Positions 27,715-35,949 of a DNA stretch of 58,438 nucleotides are shown here, piece by piece. Below the pieces are notes generated by a model, which saw only the letters and a list, made by a program, of their open reading frames with translations, made no database searches and was not told where the DNA came from. How positions within the stretch are numbered: the stretch's first letter is position 1; each line of letters begins with the position of its first letter. The DNA is from Bacillota bacterium (GTDB lineage Bacteria > Bacillota > Clostridia > Oscillospirales > Acutalibacteraceae). The stretch lies in NCBI GenBank assembly GCA_023458755.1, contig JAEWYE010000069.1, positions 1 to 58,438 of the forward strand, given 5' to 3'. A program made the translations under genes and the position numbers.

Positions 27715-29148
27715 ATGGTGGATAAACTGAGAGACTATTTTGAAGAAATGGTTGTATATAAAGATTTGAAAAACAACTTCTTTTCGTCTCTGGGACTTCC
27801 TGCGTTTTTGCGAGATTACTTGCTAAAAACATTTAGCGATGATTATGGACATTTTAATATGGAGGAAGTGTCTGATTTTGTAAAGAAATTCATTCCTAAA
27901 AAAGAAGACTGGATGAGCATCAAAAATAAAATCATTTATGAAAACGAAAATGTTCAACTTTTGACAAAGATATCTGTGGATATCAATATTAAAACAGGAG
28001 GGATTTCCTTTGACCTTCCCGATTTTGGTGTGGGCGAAAAGGAAACAATGATTGAACCGGCAATATGGGAGGTATATAAAAACGATCTTGTTCGTGGTGG
28101 TGAAGTTTGGGGAATAATTAAACTCGGCTATCGACCGCCGGACGATGCGGCCAAGCCGAAAATCCCGGGAAAAATTAAACTAACAGGTTTTAAAAATTTC
28201 TGCCCATATACCGTGGATTTGGAGTATTTCAAAGATATGCGCGCCAATTTTTCAACATCAGAATGGATTGACATTGTGCTGGGTGCAATTGATTATAACG
28301 CAGACGGATATGAGACCGAGCTTCAAAAGCTGTCAATGCTTACAAGACTTCTTCCTTTCGTTGAAAAGAAGGTTAACATTATCGAACTGGCTCCTAAGGG
28401 AACGGGTAAAAGCTATGTGTTTGGTCATGTAAGCAAGTACGGCATGCTCACAGACGGTGGAAAAGTCACTAGATCAAAAATGTTTTATGATGCTGTGAGA
28501 AGAAAGCCCGGATTTATATGTGGCCCGGATTTTGTTGCGATTGATGAGGTCAAACTTGTAAACTTCGGTGATGAGAACGAGATGCGCTCTATCCTACAGG
28601 GATATCTTGAATATGGCAAGTTCAACTCCAACGGATACAATGGCGAGTCTGATGCAGGAGTAGTCTTTTTAGGAAACATCAAAGAAGAAAACATGAATGA
28701 GTATGGCTATATGTTGTCCGAGCTTCCTAGCTTATTCCAAGAAACCGCGCTGCTGGATAGAATTCATGGCTTTGTTAAAGGTTGGGATATTCCAAGAATG
28801 AACGATAACTTGAAAGTAACTGGCTGGGCATTGAATTCTGAATATTTCTGTTCAATAATGCATGATTTGAGAAATGATACGAGTTATCGTGCCATCGTTG
28901 AGAAAATCGTCGAAGTTCCTGATCATGCCGACACAAGAGATACTGAAGCCATAAAGAGAATTTCAACTGCATATCTGAAATTGTTATTTCCACATGTTCG
29001 TTCAGAGTTTGATGTTGACAAACAGGAATTTAATGATTATTGTTTGATCCCGGCCATGCGAATGCGCCGGATAATCAAATTACAGCAAGGTATGATTGAT
29101 CCCGAATATAAAGGAAAAGATGTTCCACTTTTGACAGTAAGGTTATAA
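27715..29148 (+). CDS. brxL: BrxL-like ATPase lacking the Lon protease part
   Basis: A 477-residue protein matching the BrxL family (LRDYFEEMVVYKDLKNNFF at the N-terminus). The ATPase P-loop is APKGTGKS at 226-233, with FVAIDEVK as Walker B. BrxL proteins of BREX type 1 are near 680 residues and end in a Lon-like domain; here the protein stops shortly after the ATPase and I see no Lon Ser-Lys dyad. The end is a clean TAA followed at once by the next gene, so this looks like a natural short form rather than a broken gene. BrxL forms rings on DNA and is required for phage exclusion in type 1. Confidence 0.88.
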   Translation: MVDKLRDYFEEMVVYKDLKNNFFSSLGLPAFLRDYLLKTFSDDYGHFNMEEVSDFVKKFIPKKEDWMSIKNKIIYENENVQLLTKISVDINIKTGGISFDLPDFGVGEKETMIEPAIWEVYKNDLVRGGEVWGIIKLGYRPPDDAAKPKIPGKIKLTGFKNFCPYTVDLEYFKDMRANFSTSEWIDIVLGAIDYNADGYETELQKLSMLTRLLPFVEKKVNIIELAPKGTGKSYVFGHVSKYGMLTDGGKVTRSKMFYDAVRRKPGFICGPDFVAIDEVKLVNFGDENEMRSILQGYLEYGKFNSNGYNGESDAGVVFLGNIKEENMNEYGYMLSELPSLFQETALLDRIHGFVKGWDIPRMNDNLKVTGWALNSEYFCSIMHDLRNDTSYRAIVEKIVEVPDHADTRDTEAIKRISTAYLKLLFPHVRSEFDVDKQEFNDYCLIPAMRMRRIIKLQQGMIDPEYKGKDVPLLTVRL

Positions 29149-29150
29149 GT

Positions 29151-29348
29151 ATGAGTAAAGAGTGTATAGCATGCGGTAAGAAGGAACTTGACAAAGACAC
29201 AATAGGTATTAACAAGAAGCTCTTGGGGGCGGACATCAAGTCGTTTTATTGTATGGAGTGCTTGGCGGACTATTTGGGGTGCGCAGTTGAAGACCTTTTG
29301 GACAAGATTGAGGAATTTAAGGATGAGGGCTGCACCCTTTTCAAGTGA
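29151..29348 (+). CDS. small zinc-finger protein
   Basis: A 65-residue acidic protein with two CxxC pairs (Cys5/Cys8 and Cys34/Cys37), which suggests one bound zinc or an Fe-S cluster, plus Cys43 and Cys60. It starts 2 bases after the brxL stop and ends 8 bases before the desulfurase start, so it is firmly inside the operon although its own binding site is weak (translational coupling likely). It could carry sulfur or act as a partner of the desulfurase; that is inference. Not recognised from a named family. Confidence 0.75.
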   Translation: MSKECIACGKKELDKDTIGINKKLLGADIKSFYCMECLADYLGCAVEDLLDKIEEFKDEGCTLFK

Positions 29349-29356
29349 GGAGCAAT

Positions 29357-30475
29357 ATGAAGTGTTTCATTTACGCCGACAACGCGGCGACAACAAAACT
29401 TGATATGGATGCATTTGATGCAATGAAGCCGTACTTGCTTGATGAGTATGGTAATGCTTCCCAACATTATTCCTTTGCAAGATCTGCAAAAAAAGCGCTC
29501 AAGGAGGCCCGGAAAACAATTGCTGAATGTATCTGTGCATCACCAGAAGAGATTTATTTTACTTCAGGCGGGACAGAAAGCGATAATTGGGCAATAAAAG
29601 GTTCGGCTTTTGCGGATGAAAGAAAGAGAGCTACAATCACTTCTCAGATTGAACATCATGCAGTACTTAATGCATGCGCGGCTATTGAAAGGCTTGGCTA
29701 TCCTGTCGCATATCTTCCAGTTGACAATACCGGGACTGTTGCAATTGAGTCGTTAAATTCATTTATCACCGATAGGACACGTCTTGTATCTGTTATGTTT
29801 TCAAATAATGAGGTTGGGTCGATCCAGCCCATCCAAGACCTGTGCTCGGTTGCACATAAGCATGGAGCGTTATTTCATACAGATGCGGTTCAGTCTGTTG
29901 GACATATCAACATCAATGTGAACGAACTCGGAGTTGATATGCTCTCATCATCGGCGCATAAATTTTATGGGCCGAAAGGTATAGGCTTTCTGTTTGTACG
30001 TAAGGGAACAAAAATTTCTGCGTTTAATGATGGAGGCGCTCAAGAATTTGGTATGCGTGCAGGTACCGAGAATGTTGCTTCGATTGTAGGTATGGCGGTT
30101 GCGCTAAAAAAGAGTTGCCATGAGATGAGTAAAGTGTGCTCACAGTTGGTAAAACAAGAAAAGCTGCTCCTTGAAGGTTTGAATGGAATTCGATACCAGA
30201 GAAATGGTGCAGCAAATCGTGTTCCTGGAAATATTAGTTTGTCTTTTCCTGGCTTCGATGGGGAAGCAATTTTGCACCGTATGGATTTGTGCGGTATATC
30301 CATCTCAACTGGATCAGCCTGCGATAGTGTAAATACGCAGATTTCTCATGTACTTAAGGCAATTGATTTAGATGAGGTGTACGCCAAGGGGACGATCCGC
30401 ATTTCATTAGGTAAAAATAACACGGACGAAGATGTTGTTGAGATTGCAAAAGCATTACGAAGTATTATAAAGTGA
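29357..30475 (+). CDS. cysteine desulfurase (NifS/IscS/DndA type)
   Basis: A 372-residue PLP enzyme of aminotransferase class V. It has YADNAATTK at the N-terminus, TSGGTESDNWA, IEHHAVL, the PLP lysine K202 in SSAHKFYGPKG, and active-site Cys322 in STGSACDS on a mobile loop. It takes sulfur from L-cysteine to form a persulfide. Start taken at ATG 29357, with GAGG 6 bases upstream; a GTG at 29345 would put that box inside the gene. Having its own desulfurase gene is unusual for BREX; in Dnd systems DndA supplies sulfur for DNA phosphorothioation together with DndC, which BrxP resembles. It is the last gene of the operon. Confidence 0.9.
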   Translation: MKCFIYADNAATTKLDMDAFDAMKPYLLDEYGNASQHYSFARSAKKALKEARKTIAECICASPEEIYFTSGGTESDNWAIKGSAFADERKRATITSQIEHHAVLNACAAIERLGYPVAYLPVDNTGTVAIESLNSFITDRTRLVSVMFSNNEVGSIQPIQDLCSVAHKHGALFHTDAVQSVGHININVNELGVDMLSSSAHKFYGPKGIGFLFVRKGTKISAFNDGGAQEFGMRAGTENVASIVGMAVALKKSCHEMSKVCSQLVKQEKLLLEGLNGIRYQRNGAANRVPGNISLSFPGFDGEAILHRMDLCGISISTGSACDSVNTQISHVLKAIDLDEVYAKGTIRISLGKNNTDEDVVEIAKALRSIIK

Positions 30476-30485
30476 CATATGGGGA

Positions 30486-30506
30486 AAGTAATGGACTCCA
30501 TTACTT
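30486..30506. repeat. perfect 21-base palindrome
   Basis: AAGTAATGGA, one C, then TCCATTACTT. The arms match perfectly. It lies 11 bases past the desulfurase stop and abuts a decayed WYL coding remnant. It could be an operator, a cruciform or a weak terminator (no T run follows). Confidence 0.6.
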
Positions 30507-30697
30507 CATAGATTCGGTGAAGATGTAAAGGTATATGCAAATGATATGGATTCGTTCCGGATCATCGTAAAGATATCTGTTAGCCATATATTTTTCAGCT
30601 GGATATTCGGTTTCTTTGGAGAGTAAAGATTAAAAGACCAGAAGAAGTAAAAATAGAGTACAAAGAAATGGTTAAACAGGCTTTCGAAACGCTGTAA
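30507..30697 (+). pseudogene. remnant of a WYL regulator C-terminus
   Basis: Two short frames read in order as a WYL-protein C-terminal extension: HRFGEDVKVYANDMDSF with HIFFSWIFGF after it, stop TAA at about 30624-30626, then in another frame IKRPEEVKIEYKEMVKQAFETL ending at TAA 30697. A frameshift lies near 30620-30630 and everything upstream, including the DNA-binding domain, is missing. Assigned by likeness to the WYL C-terminal layout (acidic-aromatic strand, W-I-G turn, SP/RPEEV helix). Confidence 0.6.
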
Positions 30698-30709
30698 TTT
30701 GATTAGAAC

Positions 30710-31375
30710 TTATGCTGTCTGTAGATTAAGCTTTGCGAAAGTGTCAGCAAAAAGATCTCCAAGTGTGGTTACCACCGGTTCGGATGCGTTAAATACATTT
30801 GAAATAAGTTGAGTTCTTTTTTGGAATGCTTTTTTATTTTTTACAAGTGTTAGAAGTGAAGCTGCATTTTCTGCGTCAGCAACTGCTCGGTGCTGTTCAC
30901 CTTCAAAATGCTGATCAACAGATCCAATTGCATTTTTTAACGAAAGGCAATTACGCCCAGACAATCCCATCAAGTGGGTGTAGACACGCTGAAAATCCAT
31001 CCAGCGATGGAACTGATTTGGAACTTCAATTCCTTTTAATTGACATTCAGAAAAAAGTTGCATTTTATCAGAATCACTCCAAGAGTAAATTTTAACCGTG
31101 TCTTGTCCGATCCATGTGGTGAATTCTTTTAAAGCTGTAGAAAGAGTGGATACATATTCTACATTTGCTTGCGTAATGCCAGTAAGTTTGGTAATATCTT
31201 TCATCACTATGTTTAATTCGGGATGAACATAACAGGAGAACCGGTCAATTAGATGGTAATCTTCATCAAGTTTAACAGCTCCAATTTCTACAATTTCATT
31301 GTGTGCGATAGCTTTTGCGGCTTTATTACTCTTTGCAATCGGATTCATTTCAAAATCGAGAAAAATATGTAAAAT
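30710..31375 (-). CDS. DnaQ-like DEDDh 3'-5' exonuclease
   Basis: About 220 residues. The DEDDh exonuclease set is visible: IFLDFEMNP at the start (D and E), IYSWSDSDKMQL in the middle and HRAVADAENAASL at the end (H and D). Such nucleases degrade DNA or RNA from the 3' end. The start is uncertain: a strong AGGAGG box at 31382-31387 is followed by no ATG, GTG or TTG but by ATT codons leading into LHIFLDFEM, while the nearest ATG (31399) lies before the box. I give an approximate start near the ATT codons; initiation at ATT or at 31399 are both possible. A palindromic promoter region shared with the HIRAN gene lies upstream. Confidence 0.8.
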   Translation of the reverse strand: MLHIFLDFEMNPIAKSNKAAKAIAHNEIVEIGAVKLDEDYHLIDRFSCYVHPELNIVMKDITKLTGITQANVEYVSTLSTALKEFTTWIGQDTVKIYSWSDSDKMQLFSECQLKGIEVPNQFHRWMDFQRVYTHLMGLSGRNCLSLKNAIGSVDQHFEGEQHRAVADAENAASLLTLVKNKKAFQKRTQLISNVFNASEPVVTTLGDLFADTFAKLNLQTA

Positions 31376-31427
31376 AATACGTCCTCCTGTTATATACAAC
31401 TTGTTATATTAATTATATAACAATACC

Positions 31428-31445
31428 TGTACCATAAAACGGACT
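31428..31445 (-). promoter_or_regulatory. shared 18-base element, copy 1
   Basis: AGTCCGTTTTATGGTACA on the minus strand, upstream of the exonuclease and 5' of a GTTATATAAT box. It differs at one base from the element at 43571-43588 upstream of the HIRAN gene. It could be a regulator site common to both. Confidence 0.5.
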
Positions 31446-31453
31446 AGCACATG

Positions 31454-32914
31454 TCAAATGCGTTTAGTCGAAAAATATGATTTCAAGTCCTTTTTTGAGA
31501 TTTTTGGATAGGTTTCAATCAACCCTTGACGCATGACTGTAATATAACTCTCAGTCGGTTCACATTTCTCTCGCCGGTTTTTGTTTGTGAAAGTGTAAAT
31601 CTCGAATTCGGTGTCTCTACCAAGATAAATAAGTTGATTATACCAGTGGTATCCTGAACCTTCCTGTTTGTGAATTTCATAGAACTGTTCTTCAGAAATT
31701 AAATACATACGGCCAAGTGTTTGACCAATTTTGGATGAATCGAGAAATGAAACACCACCGTTATTCCAGGAAGCACTGCGATTACCATAATACATCGCGA
31801 AAGGGATTGTAATAGGTTTGCTAGCTTTTGGGAGCGTTTTGTCTGTACATCCCGCATAAGTTCTTCCGTTATACGAACACGTCCCGCCTTGCAGATAACA
31901 CAGAAAGCGTCCTTCCAACAAATTTGAACCATAGCATGCGTACCAGACATATCTATCCTGATTCTTTCCCCATGGCTGATGGATCAGGTCAATTTGACTT
32001 TTAGGCTGAATTTCGCCAGAATATACATAGGTAAATACATCAGGAAGAGTATATTTGTCTTGTTGAATTTTTACCGGGGTTAAATGATACATAGTGCCTT
32101 CGCTTTCTAGATGATTGAGCGTATTTAGAGTTTCATCGTTTACAAAATAAAGTTCACCTTTTACAAAGTCCCCTTGTGAAGGCTTGATACCAGGAAAGCT
32201 GCCTAATTCAAATAGCGCATAGTCCTTTAGAATTCCTTGACCAGCGAAGTCAGCGCTAGCCATCAAACAATGATTGCTTCTGTTTTTCATCAAAGTGCCA
32301 TATACAAAGATCTCCGTTTTTTTGTTGTGGAGAAGGGAAAGTGATTTTTGATAGTCATGGCGGAGATTTCTTGCCCAACAATCATTCACACGGTTGTCAG
32401 CAAGAAGATGAATCAAATTGTGTTCTGTAGTTTTTACAAGTTCGGTAAATTGGGGGCAAAAGTCTGGAAATCCTTTTAGAAAGTAAGGAAGTCCTGCGGT
32501 ACAGAATAGATTTATTGTTTGGCATAACCCAATCATATCATCAATTCCATGACCCTTAAAATTGCGCCCTGTGGATGCTGTAAGAAGATTGAAAAAGCAA
32601 TCTTTCCAGGGGAAATCTTTCTTAATTGAGAGTTCATTGCTAAGCACATAATGCATCATGATACCGGTTAGGGTATAGGTAGGCATATACCACAGATCTA
32701 CACGGATATCCGACGGCGGAGTTCCTTCTCCATCTACAAGACGAATAAAGCCATCCGGTGATTGCATTTTCTCTGAACTTTGGAGCAATGGAAGAATCTC
32801 TGTAAATGATACTTCACCACGAACAACTTGATTAAAAGTACCTTTCAGTTGTTCTGATGCTTGATAAGCCAAATCGAGTAATTGTGGGTTGAAAGTCCGT
32901 AATTCTGTCAACAT
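31454..32914 (-). CDS. double gamma-glutamylcyclotransferase-like protein
   Basis: A 486-residue protein. Residues 1-190 are helical and unrecognised. Near residues 200-310 is an AIG2/GGCT-like domain (IFVYGTLMKNRSNH, then ELGSFPGIKPS). Near 325-480 is a second related domain (WYACYGSNLLEGRF, then GRMYLISEEQFYEIHKQEG). Both have the YG(T/S)(L/N) start typical of the cyclotransferase fold, which acts on gamma-glutamyl amines. Substrate is unknown. Start at ATG 32914, with AAAGGAGAT 7 bases upstream; an ATG seven codons earlier has no binding site. A terminator separates it from the regulator upstream. Confidence 0.7.
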   Translation of the reverse strand: MLTELRTFNPQLLDLAYQASEQLKGTFNQVVRGEVSFTEILPLLQSSEKMQSPDGFIRLVDGEGTPPSDIRVDLWYMPTYTLTGIMMHYVLSNELSIKKDFPWKDCFFNLLTASTGRNFKGHGIDDMIGLCQTINLFCTAGLPYFLKGFPDFCPQFTELVKTTEHNLIHLLADNRVNDCWARNLRHDYQKSLSLLHNKKTEIFVYGTLMKNRSNHCLMASADFAGQGILKDYALFELGSFPGIKPSQGDFVKGELYFVNDETLNTLNHLESEGTMYHLTPVKIQQDKYTLPDVFTYVYSGEIQPKSQIDLIHQPWGKNQDRYVWYACYGSNLLEGRFLCYLQGGTCSYNGRTYAGCTDKTLPKASKPITIPFAMYYGNRSASWNNGGVSFLDSSKIGQTLGRMYLISEEQFYEIHKQEGSGYHWYNQLIYLGRDTEFEIYTFTNKNRREKCEPTESYITVMRQGLIETYPKISKKDLKSYFSTKRI

Positions 32915-32968
32915 AATGAATATCTCCTTTTGCATTTGAATTTATTTGATATTCATAGTATAAAACAA

Positions 32969-33007
32969 ACCACCGCGGGCATTGGCAACCTGCGGTGGTC
33001 ATTTTTT
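32969..33007 (-). terminator. terminator after the DeoR-like regulator
   Basis: ACCACCGCGGG (32969-32979) and CCTGCGGTGGT (32989-32999) pair around a 9-base loop. On the minus strand a TTTGTTTT run follows; the plus side has TTTTTT, so it may work both ways. Confidence 0.75.
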
Positions 33008-33019
33008 GCAAAAAGCGGA

Positions 33020-34087
33020 CTATTTTATGCTTACTATGGAACTTCCCTTGATTTTTACAGTTTCGCGTTTATCATCATCCGGGTTGAGTAAAACTGTTTC
33101 ACGATCGCTTCCAGGCGAAATATAATAATTTCGGTATATTATATCGTTGCCATTAGTATCCCGGATAGTTACAGAACATTTTTTATGAATTTTTGCGTTA
33201 TAGACAAGAGCTTCGGCCCTGTTATTGGAAATGCTGTCTCTTTCTGAAACAAATATAGGTTGGTTACCATTTTGCCGTGAATTTTCCAGAGAATGATACC
33301 AGTTTCGATCTAAATTTAGGCTTGCCACATTATCATGCAAAATGTGGTCTATGGCATAGTCAGAAAGCTGGGTCCAAAGTGCCTGAGCAGATGATTTTGC
33401 AAAAGATGCATATTCTATATAACTCTCCATTTCTCTAAGCCCTTCAAGAATGGTAATAATTTGCGACAGATTAAGAGTAAGGAAAATTGGGTGAACGGAA
33501 GAAGAGGAGGAATAAACGCCGCGCTCTTTTGAATATTCAACCTTGAGTTCTTGTCCAAAAATAGTTAACGGTTTTGTGCCCATATCTCCTTGCAGAATTT
33601 TTAAATCATCCGAAATAATTCTGCGGCGAACACCAAATTTATCAGCTAATGTTTCCTGAGTAGAGTGATTACGAGGATCTTGAAGGATTTTAATGATTGT
33701 CAAGCGTCTTTCCAATGGCGTCATCCCGTTATATTCAGGGTTGTCCAATTCTAATTCTAGGTCATATTGCTCTTTTATGTATTTTATAAAATCCTGATAA
33801 ATACGACGGATAGTTTCTTTACCACTTGGTGCACGTTCACAGGAATCATCAATAGCATTTCTTAGTTGCTTTATACTACACTGATTAAGCTTCGAATCTT
33901 TAAGTCCTATGTAATTAGCATCAGTTTCAAGAATCTCCAGCAGACTGTAACTTGAAAATTTTTTTCGCAAACTTTTTTTTGCTGGATGATCCAGTGCATG
34001 TTTTACAGTTGTCTGATCATAAGGTTTATCACGCTTTTTTTGTGTGTAATCAATAAACTCTAGTATAACATCCTGAATTATTGGCAT
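33020..34087 (-). CDS. HTH regulator related to WYL proteins
   Basis: A 355-residue protein. A helical N-terminal region of about 110 residues is followed by a DeoR/HTH_11-type winged helix (PLERRLTIIKILQDPRNHS, then TLADKFGVRRRIISDDLKIL) near 120-175 and a C-terminal ligand-type domain with a beta-rich end (VLLNPDDDKRETVKIKG). A canonical WYL motif is not obvious, so I class it only as a regulator. Start at ATG 34087, with GAGGGTG upstream. The stretch 5' of the gene has a TATTATAATATG dyad that may hold its promoter. Probably controls neighbours in the helicase module. Confidence 0.65.
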   Translation of the reverse strand: MPIIQDVILEFIDYTQKKRDKPYDQTTVKHALDHPAKKSLRKKFSSYSLLEILETDANYIGLKDSKLNQCSIKQLRNAIDDSCERAPSGKETIRRIYQDFIKYIKEQYDLELELDNPEYNGMTPLERRLTIIKILQDPRNHSTQETLADKFGVRRRIISDDLKILQGDMGTKPLTIFGQELKVEYSKERGVYSSSSSVHPIFLTLNLSQIITILEGLREMESYIEYASFAKSSAQALWTQLSDYAIDHILHDNVASLNLDRNWYHSLENSRQNGNQPIFVSERDSISNNRAEALVYNAKIHKKCSVTIRDTNGNDIIYRNYYISPGSDRETVLLNPDDDKRETVKIKGSSIVSIK

Positions 34088-34170
34088 AAAAATCACCCTC
34101 TTTGCAAAAAATCGCTATAAAAGTCTGCTTTTTACAATTTCATATTATAATATGATAAAATTACTAACAT

Positions 34171-34380
34171 TCAAGTATTCTTCCATGTACTTAAATTAAG
34201 AACTGTTTTTTGTGGAATGCTCGTGTTATCTGCGTATTTATACTCTATACGATTGACTGTAATTGTAGTCATTGGAACATTTCCGTTTGTGTCAGTATCC
34301 CGTTCCACAACAATTTTGAAAGGAAACATTCCGCAGGATTTTTCATTAAACAGTTCGGATTCGTATAAAATTTCAGTCAT
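34171..34380 (-). CDS. small unknown protein after WYL regulator
   Basis: A 69-residue protein rich in beta-type residues (ITVNRIEYKYADNTSIPQ), not recognised. Start at ATG 34380 with AAAAGGAAG 7 bases upstream; it lies 22 bases past the WYL gene, on the same strand, so it is probably the last gene of the helicase operon. Confidence 0.55.
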   Translation of the reverse strand: MTEILYESELFNEKSCGMFPFKIVVERDTDTNGNVPMTTITVNRIEYKYADNTSIPQKTVLNLSTWKNT

Positions 34381-34402
34381 GATAAACTTCCTTTTTACTA
34401 AA

Positions 34403-35395
34403 TTACATTTGACGATATAGTTTTTGAACATTCCCAAGCATATTTAAAAACTGCTCTTGCACGCTTTGGGGTTCTAAAATTTTAATATCTGTACCCAAAC
34501 CGAATACCCAGGCTAAAAACTGCGGACTAACCTGAATACTGACATCAATGGCAAAATGTTCTTCATCTATTTTGCTGATAAAAACATCTTTTCCGAATCG
34601 GTCAATAACGACGCCGGCTAGATGATTTGCAAAGAATAGCGTAACCCGTTCTTCCTTGCCACCATACATTCCAAATATTTTTTTGGAATAGACGGCCATA
34701 TCAAATTTATTAAATTCTTCTTTTCCGAGGCGGTCAAGGTCTGTTACATCAATTGAGGTCATTTTGTCAACGCGATAGTGCTTTATTTTTTGCGCTTGAT
34801 CGTCATAGCCGACCAAATAGTAGTTTTCGTTATCCCAAGTTAGGGCATAGGGGCTGATGCTGTATTTTGCTCCGTCATGGCGAAAGCAGGGCTTCTTGTC
34901 CACAGTATATTCAAAATATTGAAATGCAATCCGCTTGTCTGCGCTGATGCCAGCATGAATTTTGTCTATGTTATAGTAAATGCTCTCATTCATCGTCTTA
35001 ATACGGTTCGCTACATAAACCTGACGTTGCACAAGCTGTGCCTCATAGACGCTAGAAAAAGTCTCGAGTTTCTTGATAAGCTCATCTGACTTTTTGCGAG
35101 TGATAAATTTAGAGGACTGCACCGCATCCACCAAAAGCTTTAACTCTGGCAGTTCAAACTGGCGGTTAGCGACATAGTAATCACAGCTTTTTCCTTTGCG
35201 GCACTCAATGTCAATGCCATAAATGCGCAGAGCTTCCAAATCATCATAAATACTTTTACGTTCCGCATGAATATCATACTGTGCAAGCATCTCAATCATC
35301 TGCGCTACCGTGAGAGTATGATCCTCATCAGTTTTTTCAAGTAGTATTTTCATTAAATACAATATTTTTAGCTTTTGATTAGCGCTTTTTGGCAT
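34403..35395 (-). CDS. WYL-domain transcriptional regulator
   Basis: A 330-residue WYL protein. N-terminal winged helix (LTVAQMIEMLAQYDIHAERKS) at about 28-75, WYL domain near 160-225 (SPYALTWDNENYYLVGYD, then HYRVDKM) and C-terminal extension (VFGLGTDIKILEPQSV). Nucleotide- or nucleic-acid-sensing regulators of this type often guard defence operons. It starts 23 bases after the 176-residue gene and shares its strand, so it is most likely in one transcript with the helicase-HNH gene and regulates it. AAAAAGGACG lies upstream of the ATG. Confidence 0.88.
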   Translation of the reverse strand: MPKSANQKLKILYLMKILLEKTDEDHTLTVAQMIEMLAQYDIHAERKSIYDDLEALRIYGIDIECRKGKSCDYYVANRQFELPELKLLVDAVQSSKFITRKKSDELIKKLETFSSVYEAQLVQRQVYVANRIKTMNESIYYNIDKIHAGISADKRIAFQYFEYTVDKKPCFRHDGAKYSISPYALTWDNENYYLVGYDDQAQKIKHYRVDKMTSIDVTDLDRLGKEEFNKFDMAVYSKKIFGMYGGKEERVTLFFANHLAGVVIDRFGKDVFISKIDEEHFAIDVSIQVSPQFLAWVFGLGTDIKILEPQSVQEQFLNMLGNVQKLYRQM

Positions 35396-35418
35396 GCTAG
35401 CACGTCCTTTTTGCTGTA

Positions 35419-35949
35419 TTATAAAACCCGGAATGTTATCATTTCATCAATTGAGATATCGTCAATATTGCATTCGTTTCCGCTTGTATAAGGCTGCATA
35501 TGATAGAAGAAAAGGCATTCTCTAATATATTGCATTAGTTTTGCTGATCGGCGTTTATAGCCATACTGTTTTAACAGTGTTCGGAGTTTAATTCTTGAAT
35601 AATTTTGCTCTCCAAGAAAGAGTATTTTAATCCGTAAACTTTTAAAAAACAGATCTAGGTCAGAGAGGTCACTCATGAAATCATCTGACTTTAAAAGGTT
35701 ACCGGTTGCTGCAAAATCATTGCAAATTGAGGGAAATTCAGAATCAATAGCAGGTTTATCTTGAAAATAATGACCCCAATAATACACATCCAAAATTAGC
35801 TTACGCTTGTTATCACGATATTCCGAAGCAAGATAGGCACGGTCATACTGCCAAATCTGCTCCAGTAGGTTTGCTTCCTCTTTAGCTCCAAGCCTTAGAC
35901 TGTTAATGATAGCGGCAAGATCCTGTGCGGAATAACAAAGCTTACGCAC
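35419..35949 (-). CDS. unknown protein of the helicase-HNH operon
   Basis: A 176-residue protein, helical with several Tyr/Phe-rich stretches (LDVYYWGHYFQDKPA, YIRECLFFYHMQ). No motif recognised. The GTG start overlaps the helicase stop (TAGTG), so the two are translationally coupled and probably work together. Confidence 0.65.
   Translation of the reverse strand: MRKLCYSAQDLAAIINSLRLGAKEEANLLEQIWQYDRAYLASEYRDNKRKLILDVYYWGHYFQDKPAIDSEFPSICNDFAATGNLLKSDDFMSDLSDLDLFFKSLRIKILFLGEQNYSRIKLRTLLKQYGYKRRSAKLMQYIRECLFFYHMQPYTSGNECNIDDISIDEMITFRVL

Noticed and set aside
18865..30475. Classical Dnd phosphorothioation cluster
   Set aside because: DndC- and DndA-like proteins are present but no DndB, DndD or DndE; BrxC, PglZ and BrxL fix it as BREX type 4-like.
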